A stretch of 63,050 nucleotides of DNA from Candidatus Peregrinibacteria bacterium (GTDB taxonomy: Bacteria > Patescibacteriota > Gracilibacteria > UBA1369), in contig JADZCU010000032.1 in NCBI GenBank assembly GCA_020851415.1, positions 102,379-165,428 on the forward strand, in the 5' to 3' direction. This document shows positions 8,215-16,420 of this stretch, one piece after another. A program made the translations under genes and the position numbers. Numbering within the stretch: the first letter of the stretch is position 1; the number at the start of each line of letters is the position of its first letter. Under the pieces are notes generated by a model that saw nothing but the letters and a program-made list of their open reading frames with translations, was not told the origin of the DNA and did not search any database.

Positions 8215-9951
8215 ATGAAGCTAAAAGAACTGCTGAAAAATCAGAAACTGTCTTATGTAGTGATAGGCTTAGCACTCACTGGCATAACAGTCGCGGCAGG
8301 CTATTTATCAAATGGAAAACAATTACAGGCGCTCTTGATAAACCCGATTACGGACAACAACATTGTTTCACCTGCCCCTCAACAGCAAATACAGCTCATA
8401 GTAGACACAAAATGTTACGGAACTCCAAACCCGGCCTATCTCATGGGCAGTGGATCAACAAAAAGCGCAGAGGTTACCTGGAACACAACGGAGTCAGGGT
8501 TGAGTTATTATTGGGGATTCGATAATGGAAATGCATTTACGAAAACAGCAACTACGTCATACTCAACCGCTGGCATAAAAACAGCCAATCTATCGGTTAC
8601 ATACGGAGTAGACTGGAGTAAGGGTTACACTTGTACGGTAGAAGTAAAAGAACCCGCACCAAATCAACCAATCATACCGCAATCACCCCCACCAGTTTTA
8701 CCGGCACCAAGTCCATCACCAAGTCCCAGCCCGTCACCCAGCCCAAGTCCGAACCCAACACCTAGCCCATCACCATCACCAAGCCCCTCTCCTACGCCTT
8801 CCCCAACTCCATCTCCAGAGCAAACCAATCTGAAACCGGCGGTAAATATTATGACCTGCGTAGGTGGAGGAAATGTGTTGAATTTTGCAACGGAGCAGTT
8901 CATTTATTCACGTTGTGGTTTCACCCAGAGTGCAATAGTGAATGCCTTCATAGCAACAGGCGATTACGATCCAAAACAAGCCCCCTCTGATGATGTCATT
9001 GTAAGACATCTTTTAACAGATGAGCCTCAGCCACCACAGACATTAGTACTGACATGGAGCGGCATCAATGATTACGATGGCCAGGTGGAAAACGGAGATT
9101 ACACTTTGGTAGTTTCAGCAGTGCCATCAAAATTATATACGCCGGATTATTCAATACTAAAATTCACAGTCACCGATGAACCATTACCTCAACCCACTCA
9201 GGAGGTGACAACGACAGCAACAACAACTGCTACCGCAACAACAGATACAGCAGTAACAGAAACTTCAGCAGATTCGCAGCCAACCTTGCACGGCGCTGCA
9301 GAAGAATCAGCAACTGAACCGAGTAAATGTCCAGGTGTAAACTACCCGTCTGACATCAAAAATCATTGGGCTGAAAATTTCATTAAATCAAGTTACGACG
9401 AATGTTTACTTACTGGTTACCGTGATGGGACATTCCACCCGGATCAAAACATTACCCGTGCAGAAGCGGTAAAATTAGTTCTGGTGTCCGTGGGTGAAAA
9501 ACCAAAAGTTTGTTACGACAACGACTGCGGAAGCCAATACACAGATCTAGATGTATGGCAGGGGCCATGGATTCGACCGGCATGGGATTTAAAAATTATC
9601 GAAAAAGCAGGTCAGTATTTTGAACCAAACAAAGCCATAACTCGCGCCGAGGCAGCCTCACTCGCAGTCAAAGGATTTAAGTTCCCAATCCCGGCATTTT
9701 GCTACACGGCAAACTGTGGTGCAGGGTTCCCTGATAACTTCTTCATAGATATCAAACAAGCGTGGCAGGGACCATACATACGTTCACTCTGGGATAAAAA
9801 AGTAGTCCAGGGAACAGAGCCAGGCATATTTGAACCAAATCGTCCAATCACACGCGCAGAGCTCACAAAAATGGTTATTTCCTCACGAGTGGCAGTAAAA
9901 GAATTAAGTCCGCCCGTAGCACCAACGCCACCGCCAAGTACACCACAATAA
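8215..9951 (+). CDS. SLH-domain surface protein with Pro-Ser linker
   Basis: Exported wall-bound protein of 578 residues. It has an N-terminal signal/anchor helix (about 14-31), a PKD/Ig-like domain (60-150), a proline-serine spacer (about 160-202), an Ig-like domain ending in ENGDYTLVVSAVP (about 205-320), a Thr/Ala-rich linker, and three C-terminal SLH repeats (about 370-560; for example HWAENFIKSSYDECLLTGYRDG, TRAEAVKLVLV, TRAELTKMVIS). SLH repeats bind secondary wall polymers. It has its own promoter and terminator and is followed by a second SLH gene in the same direction. Its biological role beyond surface display is unknown. Confidence 0.88.
   Translation: MKLKELLKNQKLSYVVIGLALTGITVAAGYLSNGKQLQALLINPITDNNIVSPAPQQQIQLIVDTKCYGTPNPAYLMGSGSTKSAEVTWNTTESGLSYYWGFDNGNAFTKTATTSYSTAGIKTANLSVTYGVDWSKGYTCTVEVKEPAPNQPIIPQSPPPVLPAPSPSPSPSPSPSPSPNPTPSPSPSPSPSPTPSPTPSPEQTNLKPAVNIMTCVGGGNVLNFATEQFIYSRCGFTQSAIVNAFIATGDYDPKQAPSDDVIVRHLLTDEPQPPQTLVLTWSGINDYDGQVENGDYTLVVSAVPSKLYTPDYSILKFTVTDEPLPQPTQEVTTTATTTATATTDTAVTETSADSQPTLHGAAEESATEPSKCPGVNYPSDIKNHWAENFIKSSYDECLLTGYRDGTFHPDQNITRAEAVKLVLVSVGEKPKVCYDNDCGSQYTDLDVWQGPWIRPAWDLKIIEKAGQYFEPNKAITRAEAASLAVKGFKFPIPAFCYTANCGAGFPDNFFIDIKQAWQGPYIRSLWDKKVVQGTEPGIFEPNRPITRAELTKMVISSRVAVKELSPPVAPTPPPSTPQ
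8700..8820 (+). repeat. Degenerate Pro-Ser (PSP) spacer repeat
   Basis: Tandem Pro-Ser/Pro-Thr codons using varied synonymous triplets, encoding a stiff extracellular linker. The antisense Gly/Asp-rich frame is a by-product. Confidence 0.8.
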
Positions 9952-9975
9952 AAGGGCGCACAAAAAAAATTAAAT

Positions 9976-10008
9976 AAAAACAGTACACAAATCGGTGTAC
10001 TGTTTTTT
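9976..10008 (+). terminator. Intrinsic terminator after SLH protein 1
   Basis: Stem CAGTACAC / GTGTACTG (9981-9988, 9995-10002), extended by A/T pairs and followed by six T. Confidence 0.85.
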
Positions 10009-10023
10009 GCCTAACCAACGTTG

Positions 10024-10029
10024 TATAAT
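10024..10029 (+). promoter_or_regulatory. -10 element of SLH protein 2
   Basis: TATAAT in TTGTATAATAG, 40 bases before the ATG at 10070. No good -35 stands out; the best-spaced hexamer (TGTTTT, 10001-10006) overlaps the preceding terminator. Confidence 0.4.
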
Positions 10030-10069
10030 AGCAACAACCATTTTTTTATTAAACCCTAATCAAAAACCA

Positions 10070-11785
10070 ATGAAGAAAAAAAGTATCGCATCCACCGCAT
10101 TGGCAAAAATATTTTTCACCATGTTTCTCATTGCCTTATGGATGCCCGCTGCGCATGCAGCAAATACCGCATCAACAGTGAGTGCGTTAAGCGTATCGCC
10201 TGACCCATTTTATACAAGCATTCCGGGTGTTAGCCCGCTGCCAACCGCAACACTGAGCTACACCCTGCAAAAAGGCGGCTACGCAAGCGCAATGGTAACA
10301 GAGCAAATCAAAGATGCTGAAGGTAACGTAGTGTACTACTGGGGATCTGATATCGCCGAAGACACAAAAGCCGGAGCGGATGGCGTTGTCACACTTGCAT
10401 GGGATGGTAAAGCAAACACCGGCATAAAATCAGGTGAATACGTATCCACAGGTACATACACTTTTTATGTAAAATCACACGTCGCAACCGACCCTGATTC
10501 AGAAGAAACAAAAACATTCAAAGTGGAAAAAACAATCGTACCGTCAATAAATTTATTCAGCACTGCTCCAGCCATTTATTACACCGGAAGCGGGAACTAC
10601 ACGCTCAACTATGTTTTAGCGGTGGGTAGCGGGAATATGCCAATTGTCCACTTGACAATCAACGGGCCGAAAAATAACTCCGCAAAAGATGTAATTATTA
10701 CCGATGACACCAAAACACAGGACGGAAGTTACGCCATCACATGGGATGGAAAAATCAACAATACTCCAGCTCCAGCGGGGGATTACTCGTTCAAACTCAA
10801 TGCGACAAACTCGGTAAACGGCAACACCACATATTCAACAGACATTACCGGTACTTTCAAGGTAAGCAATAACGAACAACCATCGCCGGTCATCAGTAAT
10901 GTCGCGTCAGATCCGACAACTTTTGATAACAATAATGAAAGCATAGACCTCAACTATACACTTGGTAATTCAGTCGGTTTAACAACAATAAATGCCGCAA
11001 TCTACGAATCCACAGACCTGACCAAAACAGTTCAAAGCTGGCAATTTACCAGTCAGGCTTCAGGCAGCAACACCATTACATGGGATGGAAAAAACAAGGA
11101 TGAGATCCTGGTAGAAGAAGGAAATTACATTTTCAAAGTATGGGGAACAGACGGTAATTTCACTTTAGTTCCACAACAATCCAGCTTCACTATCTCAACG
11201 GATGCTCCGGTAGTAGATGAAGAAAAATGCGCCGGCTTTTCAGACGTAAGCGCCACCGACCCGGACTGCGATGAGATCAAATACGTAAAAAGCCTCGGTG
11301 CCATGACAGGAAATTCCGATGGAACTTTTGCTCCGGATGACATTCTCCAGCGCGATCAAATCGCAAAAATAGTACTCGAAACTTTCGGACTTTTTAACAA
11401 ACAAAACGATTACTGTCTTGGCGTACCGGCTTTCCCGGACGTACTGGAAACAGAATGGTCATACCAGTATATCTGCCGTGGGAAATTATTAGAAATGATC
11501 ACAGGATACGTAAGTGGCGCGGACAAAGGATTTTACCGCCCGGCTCGAACCGTGAACCGTGTTGAATTCCTGGCTCTTCTGCTGCGTAATCTCGACGAAA
11601 CAATGCCGCCGGACACCAGCACTTCCTACGTAGATGTTGAAGCCGGAACCTGGTACAGCGGATACGCAAAATATTCAAAAGACAACAGCCTTTTCACAGG
11701 TTCAAAACTCAATCCAACCAATTTTGTTTCACGAAGAGAAGTAGCGGAAATAATCTACAAACTTCATCTGAAAGGTAAAATTTAA
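10070..11785 (+). CDS. SLH-domain protein with three FlgD-like Ig repeats
   Basis: Secreted wall protein of about 571 residues. An in-frame upstream start at 9995 lies inside the preceding terminator, so I use the ATG at 10070, which gives a normal signal peptide (MKKKSIASTALAKIFFTMFL, cleavage after AHA). Three Ig-like repeats share the FlgD_ig signature: VTLAWDGKANTG...GTYTFYV, YAITWDGKINNT...GDYSFKL and NTITWDGKNKDE...GNYIFKV. The C-terminal 190 residues hold two to three SLH-like repeats (CAGFSDVSATDPDCDEIKYV, DGTFAPDDILQRDQIAKIVL, VNRVEFLALLLR). Ends in a strong terminator. Confidence 0.88.
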   Translation: MKKKSIASTALAKIFFTMFLIALWMPAAHAANTASTVSALSVSPDPFYTSIPGVSPLPTATLSYTLQKGGYASAMVTEQIKDAEGNVVYYWGSDIAEDTKAGADGVVTLAWDGKANTGIKSGEYVSTGTYTFYVKSHVATDPDSEETKTFKVEKTIVPSINLFSTAPAIYYTGSGNYTLNYVLAVGSGNMPIVHLTINGPKNNSAKDVIITDDTKTQDGSYAITWDGKINNTPAPAGDYSFKLNATNSVNGNTTYSTDITGTFKVSNNEQPSPVISNVASDPTTFDNNNESIDLNYTLGNSVGLTTINAAIYESTDLTKTVQSWQFTSQASGSNTITWDGKNKDEILVEEGNYIFKVWGTDGNFTLVPQQSSFTISTDAPVVDEEKCAGFSDVSATDPDCDEIKYVKSLGAMTGNSDGTFAPDDILQRDQIAKIVLETFGLFNKQNDYCLGVPAFPDVLETEWSYQYICRGKLLEMITGYVSGADKGFYRPARTVNRVEFLALLLRNLDETMPPDTSTSYVDVEAGTWYSGYAKYSKDNSLFTGSKLNPTNFVSRREVAEIIYKLHLKGKI

Positions 11786-11819
11786 AATAACCAAGTAAAG
11801 AAAGTCGCTACAAAAAAAC

Positions 11820-11852
11820 AAAAGCCCCTTGCCAACCACAAGGGGCTTTTTG
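11820..11852 (+). terminator. Terminator after SLH protein 2, overlapping the dgt promoter
   Basis: Stem AAAAGCCCCTTG / CAAGGGGCTTTT (11820-11831, 11839-11850) followed by T. The next gene's -35 lies in its loop. Confidence 0.9.
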
Positions 11853-11859
11853 CTAGAAT
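11829..11859 (+). promoter_or_regulatory. Leaderless-type promoter of the dGTPase gene
   Basis: TTGCCA (11829-11834), 19-base spacer, extended TGCTAGAAT (hexamer 11854-11859). Only six bases separate the -10 from the ATG at 11866, placing the transcript start on or beside the start codon. Confidence 0.6.
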
Positions 11860-11865
11860 AGTTTT

Positions 11866-13020
11866 ATGAAAACAAACCTTCAGCTCATCAAAGAAGAAAA
11901 TGCTTCATTGGCACCATACGCCATGAAAAGCTCACAAAGCCTGGGGCGTGTACACAAAGAGATTGAAGACACCACACGCCTTCCATTTCAACGCGACCGC
12001 GACCGCGTAATTCACTGCAAATCTTTCCGACGCCTGCAGGCCAAAACTCAGGTTTTCGTCTCCTATTTTGGCGACCATTACCGTGACCGCCTGACTCATT
12101 CAATAGAAGTCTCGCAGATAGCCCGCGACATCAGCAGATCACTCGGACTCAATGAAGATTTAAGTGAAGTTCTTTCTTTGGCACATGACATCGGCCATCC
12201 ACCCTTCGGCCACGGCGGCGAAGATGCTCTGAATGAGGTGATGGAGGAGTTCAATCTCGGCTTTGAACACAACGAACAAAGTCGAAGAATTATCGAACAT
12301 CTGGAAAAAGTTTACCCCCACTTTGACGGACTCAACGTCACAAAAGAAACGCTCGACGGCCTGCTCAAACACAACCCGCACAATTACAAAACCTACATCG
12401 ACTTTGTGGTCTCTCCGCACCTGGAAGGACAGGTAATGGACCTCTCCGATGAGATAGCCTACACCAATCACGACGTCGACGACGGCCTCAGATCAGGCAT
12501 ATTTAAGTTGGAAGAAATGTCTCAATTTTCACTTTGGCAAAATGCCAAAGAACAGGTCACAAAAAAATATCAGGTACACAAACTCTCAAAAGATCAGGAA
12601 ACAGACAGCAGGTTCTACAGCCGTGTCATCAGCAACATGATTAGTCAGATGATTGTCGACCTGTGTCTACAGACAGAAAAAAATCTTAAGTCTAACCACA
12701 TAGACAGTTTAGACAAAGTCCGTAAATTTCACGGCAAACTTGTCGACTTCAGCCCGGGCATGAAAAAGAAAAAAGCAGAACTTCGCCGCTTCCTGGTTGA
12801 GTGTTTCTACCACAACCCAAAAGTTGCAAAACAGATAAATCGTGGAAAAAAGATTCTCAAAAACCTCTTCTTCTATTATCTTGAGCATCCCCGCAAACTC
12901 CCACAACCTTTCCTGACTATGCAAAAAAATGGTGAAAGACTGGAGATTGTGATAAAAGATTACATAGCAGGCATGACCGACCATTTCGCCGAAGAACAAC
13001 ACCTATTGCTGAAACTCTAA
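11866..13020 (+). CDS. dgt: Deoxyguanosinetriphosphate triphosphohydrolase-like protein (HD domain)
   Basis: Hydrolyses dNTPs (classically dGTP) to deoxynucleoside and triphosphate, controlling dNTP pools. The 384 residues include the family start RDRDRVIHCKSFRRLQAKTQ (residue 44) and HD metal-binding residues in DRLTHSIEVSQIARDI (about 75) and SLAHDIGHPPFGHGGEDAL (about 105). DLSDEIAYTNHDVDDG (about 193) is also present. This fits the type 2 dGTPase-like subfamily. It sits in a pair with nrdR 11 bases downstream, so the two most likely share a transcript. The mRNA appears leaderless. Confidence 0.9.
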   Translation: MKTNLQLIKEENASLAPYAMKSSQSLGRVHKEIEDTTRLPFQRDRDRVIHCKSFRRLQAKTQVFVSYFGDHYRDRLTHSIEVSQIARDISRSLGLNEDLSEVLSLAHDIGHPPFGHGGEDALNEVMEEFNLGFEHNEQSRRIIEHLEKVYPHFDGLNVTKETLDGLLKHNPHNYKTYIDFVVSPHLEGQVMDLSDEIAYTNHDVDDGLRSGIFKLEEMSQFSLWQNAKEQVTKKYQVHKLSKDQETDSRFYSRVISNMISQMIVDLCLQTEKNLKSNHIDSLDKVRKFHGKLVDFSPGMKKKKAELRRFLVECFYHNPKVAKQINRGKKILKNLFFYYLEHPRKLPQPFLTMQKNGERLEIVIKDYIAGMTDHFAEEQHLLLKL

Positions 13021-13031
13021 TAATCCCTCAA

Positions 13032-13493
13032 TTGCTCTGTCCTAAATGCAAACACGAAGACACCAGAGTCCTCGACTCGCGCGAAACGCATGAGCAGAGA
13101 GAGATTCGACGTAGACGTAAATGTGCTCAATGCAACCACAGATTCACTACTTTTGAACGTGTCGAGTCGACAAATTTCATAGTCATTAAAAAAGACGAAT
13201 CCCGTGAAAGTTACAACCGCGAAAAACTCCAACGCGGCATCTGGAAGGCTTGTGAAAAGCGTCCGGTTACTCAGGAACAGGTAGACACCATGCTCAATGA
13301 ACTCGAAGAAGAATGGGCCAGAATGGGCAAAGAGGTCTCAACAAAGGCACTTGGCGAACATGTCATGGACAGACTCCGTAAAATGGACGAAGTAGCCTAC
13401 ATCCGTTTCGCCTCTGTCTATAGACACTTCAAGGATATTGAGACATTTCAAAAAGAACTGCACAAACTTCTCGGAAGCACAGAACACAAGTAA
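13032..13493 (+). CDS. nrdR: Transcriptional repressor NrdR
   Basis: Nucleotide-sensing repressor of ribonucleotide reductase genes. The 153 residues have an N-terminal zinc ribbon (CPKC at residues 3-6, CAQC about 31-34, with RRRRKCAQCNHRFTTFERVE) and an ATP-cone (about 49-139: IVIKKDESRESYNREKLQRG). The start is a TTG at 13032, which places the first CPKC at the usual position; no ATG fits. It is linked to the dGTPase gene by an 11-base gap. No ribonucleotide reductase gene or clear NrdR box is visible in the window. Confidence 0.95.
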   Translation: MLCPKCKHEDTRVLDSRETHEQREIRRRRKCAQCNHRFTTFERVESTNFIVIKKDESRESYNREKLQRGIWKACEKRPVTQEQVDTMLNELEEEWARMGKEVSTKALGEHVMDRLRKMDEVAYIRFASVYRHFKDIETFQKELHKLLGSTEHK

Positions 13494-13549
13494 AAGTCAG
13501 ATCTAAACAGGTAAAGTACGTTTCTTCTCACATGCATTCAAGGTGATTT

Positions 13550-13571
13550 ATTTGACTTTGAAAAGACAAAT
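13550..13571. promoter_or_regulatory. Palindromic operator-like site
   Basis: Near-perfect 22-base dyad with arms ATTTGACTTT and AAAGACAAAT, mismatched only at one base per arm and the centre. It lies between nrdR and the transpeptidase gene, about 100 bases before that gene's -10. Confidence 0.4.
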
Positions 13572-13649
13572 ATGAGAGATTCCACCTCCTGAAAATACAA
13601 GCTTCAAATCAATAATACTGACATTTTTAGGATAAAACGTCCTGATGCT

Positions 13650-13677
13650 TTTACAAAAGTAAAATATATGTTATAAT
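13650..13677 (+). promoter_or_regulatory. Promoter of the L,D-transpeptidase gene
   Basis: TTTACA (13650-13655), 16-base spacer, extended TGTTATAAT (hexamer 13672-13677), 31 bases before the ATG. Confidence 0.65.
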
Positions 13678-13708
13678 AAACAGATATTTGAATTAAGAAA
13701 AATTACCC

Positions 13709-14785
13709 ATGTTTAAAAAAATCTTATCTACAACACTATTACTGGTCATCTGCTCAGTCACATTAGTTCCGCAGGCTGCCTTCGCAAAAAAATATTTAAG
13801 AGTAAAATTACCAATTCCGATCAGTCACGCTGAAGGATTAACTTCAGATGAAGTGACCACATCGACAAAGTCTATAGACAAAAAAGTTGACTGTTCATAC
13901 ACGCATCCCGAAAAGCCGGCGTATAAAGCAGAGCTTTTAGCAGTCCGCAAAAAAGGAAAAGTTGCGGCCGGTGAGCTTTTTGAAACAAAAGTATATGTAG
14001 TAAATAAAGGAAACGTACCATGGTTCTCAGCAACAAGTGGTTGTACAAGCGGACCAATTGTTAATCTTGGAACAGATAAAAAACGTGATCGTGAAAGTAT
14101 TTTTTATACCAACGATCTCTTGTGGAAAAGTAACTGGGGCGGCGCAAATCGTATAAAAATGGAAACACCAAAAGTGGAACCTGAAGATATTGCTACCTTT
14201 ACTTTTTGGAGCAAAGCACCGGAAACAGAAGGATATTACCGTGAATTCTTTACTCCGGTCGCTGAGCACATTACCTGGATCGACAGCGGTAATTTCTCAA
14301 CAGATATAAGCGTTGGAGAAAATAGTATAGACCCCTCAAAAAAAGATTTACTCCAATACGTGCAGGAAAGTACCAACCTGGCAAAGATAGATCTTTCGGG
14401 AGATAAAAATATTTTGGTAGATCTTTCAGAACAAAAAATGTGGCTCAAAATCGGCGAATATAAAGTGAAAGAGTACCGAGTGAGTACGGGAGCTAGAAAA
14501 ACCCCAACTCCAATTGGATCAACAAAAATCCTGCTCAAGCAGGAGGTTCGCGTAGCCGCATCATCACCACACTACATCATGCCAAAATTCATGATGTTTA
14601 GAAAAGGTGGATACGGATTCCATGCACTACCAAGCCTGGCCAACGACCGCGGCGTTTTCTGGAGAGAAGCGTTAAATCACATCGGCACACCACGAAGCCA
14701 TGGCTGCATTCGATTACTCCCTGCAGACGCAGATTACGCTTTCAAATTTACGGATGTTGGTACTACAGTAAAAGTTCAGTACTAA
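13709..14785 (+). CDS. Secreted L,D-transpeptidase (YkuD domain) with an Ig-like N-terminal domain
   Basis: Peptidoglycan cross-linking enzyme acting outside the membrane. A signal peptide (MFKKILSTTLLLVICSVTLV, cleavage after AFA, residue 27) precedes an all-beta domain (about 65-210) that resembles NBR1-type Ig folds (NKGNVPW, VEPEDIATFTFWSKAPETEG). The YkuD domain (about 230-358) has the catalytic motif GFHALP followed by SHGCIRLLPADA, with Cys about 333 as nucleophile. It has its own promoter. It ends two bases from the convergent 14788-15567 gene, with no terminator between. Confidence 0.92.
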   Translation: MFKKILSTTLLLVICSVTLVPQAAFAKKYLRVKLPIPISHAEGLTSDEVTTSTKSIDKKVDCSYTHPEKPAYKAELLAVRKKGKVAAGELFETKVYVVNKGNVPWFSATSGCTSGPIVNLGTDKKRDRESIFYTNDLLWKSNWGGANRIKMETPKVEPEDIATFTFWSKAPETEGYYREFFTPVAEHITWIDSGNFSTDISVGENSIDPSKKDLLQYVQESTNLAKIDLSGDKNILVDLSEQKMWLKIGEYKVKEYRVSTGARKTPTPIGSTKILLKQEVRVAASSPHYIMPKFMMFRKGGYGFHALPSLANDRGVFWREALNHIGTPRSHGCIRLLPADADYAFKFTDVGTTVKVQY

Positions 14786-14787
14786 AA

Positions 14788-15567
14788 CTATTTACTCTTC
14801 ATGGGTACAGGCATTGTTGCGAAACTGGAAAGAAGTCCGAGTAACTTCGCCACAGGCTCTTTGCCCGCAACCATTCGAATACAGTCACCAATACGACGGT
14901 CATTGAGTCGGTTCCTGTAATTTGTCTGCCATACGCGAACAAGAATTCCAGCAACAGCATTAAATTTCTGATCGCGACTCATTTCATCAAAGGCTTCAGC
15001 CCCCTCTGCTTGTGTTAAAGCAAAAAGTTTTGCGGCAGCTTCTTTCATGGTCAACGCCGGCATATTCAAAGCTCCTGAAATTTCAACAGCGGCAGCCAAA
15101 CCAAGTTTGCCCTGACTCTCGTTCATCAATCGACTATCCTTAGCGGCAGCAACACTAACCTTGGTAATTTTACCTGCAGCAATTTTGGTTATCGTTGGAC
15201 TTTTCTCATCTGTTAAACCATTAAGCCTCGGTTGATCTTCTCTGCGGCGCTTCGGTATACCCTTCGCTCTTCGTTCAGCATCCTTTTTCTTGGCTTTCAG
15301 GCGTTTTACACCATCTCCAAAAGATATAACTCTTGCTACACGGTCTTCTGTAGCTAAACGTCGGGTATCAAGGTTTTCGGTAACCTCTGGTGTTTCACGC
15401 ACTGCTGCTACGTCACCCTCGTTCGCTGCCTCAGGTCGTCCACCGGTTAATACGCTAATATCATCAATACGGTGCGCTTCAGTATCAATCGTTCCACTCA
15501 CGCGTCCTGTGTGTTGAGCTGCAACTTCTGAACCCGCAGACTCTGGAGGAAAATTAGATGGACCCAT
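14788..15567 (-). CDS. Hypothetical protein, Ala/Lys/Glu-rich
   Basis: About 259 residues from the ATG at 15567 (MGPSNFPPESAGSEV). A TTG five codons upstream at 15582 gives a slightly longer frame, but it would leave only a nine-base leader from the promoter at 15598-15627. The N-terminal 130 residues are polar and probably disordered, with a basic patch (KRLKAKKKDAERRAKGIPKR). The C-terminal 110 residues look like a small helical domain (AEAFDEMSRDQKFNAVAGIL). No signal peptide or membrane segment. I do not recognise a family. The protein at 15678-16295 has a similar layout of disordered N-terminus and helical C-terminus, with no clear sequence similarity. Confidence 0.6.
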   Translation of the reverse strand: MGPSNFPPESAGSEVAAQHTGRVSGTIDTEAHRIDDISVLTGGRPEAANEGDVAAVRETPEVTENLDTRRLATEDRVARVISFGDGVKRLKAKKKDAERRAKGIPKRRREDQPRLNGLTDEKSPTITKIAAGKITKVSVAAAKDSRLMNESQGKLGLAAAVEISGALNMPALTMKEAAAKLFALTQAEGAEAFDEMSRDQKFNAVAGILVRVWQTNYRNRLNDRRIGDCIRMVAGKEPVAKLLGLLSSFATMPVPMKSK

Positions 15568-15597
15568 AGCAAAATACAACAAATAAATAAGGGGTCA

Positions 15598-15627
15598 ATA
15601 ATACAATAGTTATCACCAATTTGTCAA
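15598..15627 (-). promoter_or_regulatory. Promoter of the 14788-15567 gene
   Basis: On the minus strand, TTGACA (15627-15622), 18-base spacer, TATTAT (15603-15598). Confidence 0.65.
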
Positions 15628-15677
15628 TAATTTTGATTACCCAAAAGCCAGAATAACCTTAACAGGTAAAGCAAATA

Positions 15678-16295
15678 CTAAAAATATGGGTAAGATGCCC
15701 CAAATTCAAACGTTTTCAGCAGATCCAAAACCTTTTTTCTATCACTTTCAACCTCTAAGAACTTGGTTAAAGTGGCTACCTGTCGATCTTGAAAATAAAT
15801 TGGATACCGCAAAAACCATCGTTTCAAAAGAATATCCAGCACAGAATAAAAAGTAATTTCCCATTCGCTTAAAGCCATTAACTCCTTATGAACCTCTTCA
15901 ATCGACAGAATTTTCTTTGGCACCAGCTCAAGGTGCCTATTTCCCTTTTTTCCCAAAAATTCCGCAATGTGCTCACAACCTTTAGGTTTTTTGATCGGCT
16001 TAAGAGGCTGAGCAGTAGACGAATCAGCATCCTCAGTTGCGGTTTGAATAATCTCAATTGCAAGACGAGGCTCAGCATTCTCGGGGTCAATTTCTGTAGA
16101 AATTAAGTCAGCAGTTTTCTTAATTTCATTCATAAGCTTTTGTACACGGCGTTCCTCGGTCGAGCACATAGGTACTGCCTGAACACCTGCCACATCAGCA
16201 AGCATGGTCATTCGCAATCGAGACCTGGAATTTTGATTACCCGGCCTGGTTGCTTCCCCCATATGTATATCTTCGCCTGAACCTGATTCTTTCAT
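15678..16295 (-). CDS. Hypothetical 205-residue protein
   Basis: Starts MKESGSGEDIHMGEATRPGN. A polar N-terminal half leads to a helical C-terminal region with aromatic residues (SEWEITFYSVLDILLKRWFL near residue 150, then DRQVATLTKFLEVESDRKKV). It has no signal peptide; the LLKRWFLRYPIYF stretch is too polar for a confident membrane helix. No family recognised. It has its own promoter, divergent from pcrA. There is no direct evidence of function. Confidence 0.6.
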   Translation of the reverse strand: MKESGSGEDIHMGEATRPGNQNSRSRLRMTMLADVAGVQAVPMCSTEERRVQKLMNEIKKTADLISTEIDPENAEPRLAIEIIQTATEDADSSTAQPLKPIKKPKGCEHIAEFLGKKGNRHLELVPKKILSIEEVHKELMALSEWEITFYSVLDILLKRWFLRYPIYFQDRQVATLTKFLEVESDRKKVLDLLKTFEFGASYPYF

Positions 16296-16318
16296 CCAAA
16301 AAGGATTAGTGGAGGTTG

Positions 16319-16346
16319 ATTCTATAAAAGTTTTGTTTTATGTCAA
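16319..16346 (-). promoter_or_regulatory. Promoter of the 205-residue gene
   Basis: On the minus strand, TTGACA (16346-16341), 16-base spacer, TAGAAT (16324-16319). It overlaps the divergent pcrA promoter. Confidence 0.6.
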
Positions 16347-16383
16347 ACAAAAAGTATAATAGCGTGGCTGGTATTTACCACGC
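16333..16383 (+). promoter_or_regulatory. pcrA promoter with adjacent dyad
   Basis: TTGTTT (16333-16338), 16-base spacer, TATAAT (16355-16360). An inverted repeat GCGTGG / CCACGC (16362-16367, 16378-16383) follows at the expected transcript start, suggesting an operator or a 5' hairpin. Confidence 0.5.
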
Positions 16384-16420
16384 CAATAGATGGTCTTGCC
16401 AATTTTAACAAACAAATTTT

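Noticed and set aside
8700-8820. CRISPR-like or tandem DNA repeat
   Set aside because: Repeat units are codon-shuffled Pro-Ser triplets within a reading frame, with no spacers of fixed size.
8664-8903. Minus-strand Gly/Asp-rich repeat protein
   Set aside because: It is the antisense reading of the Pro-Ser spacer of the SLH protein.
11786-11865. NrdR box upstream of the dgt-nrdR unit
   Set aside because: No sequence close to the known 16-base consensus was seen in this gap or in 13494-13708.
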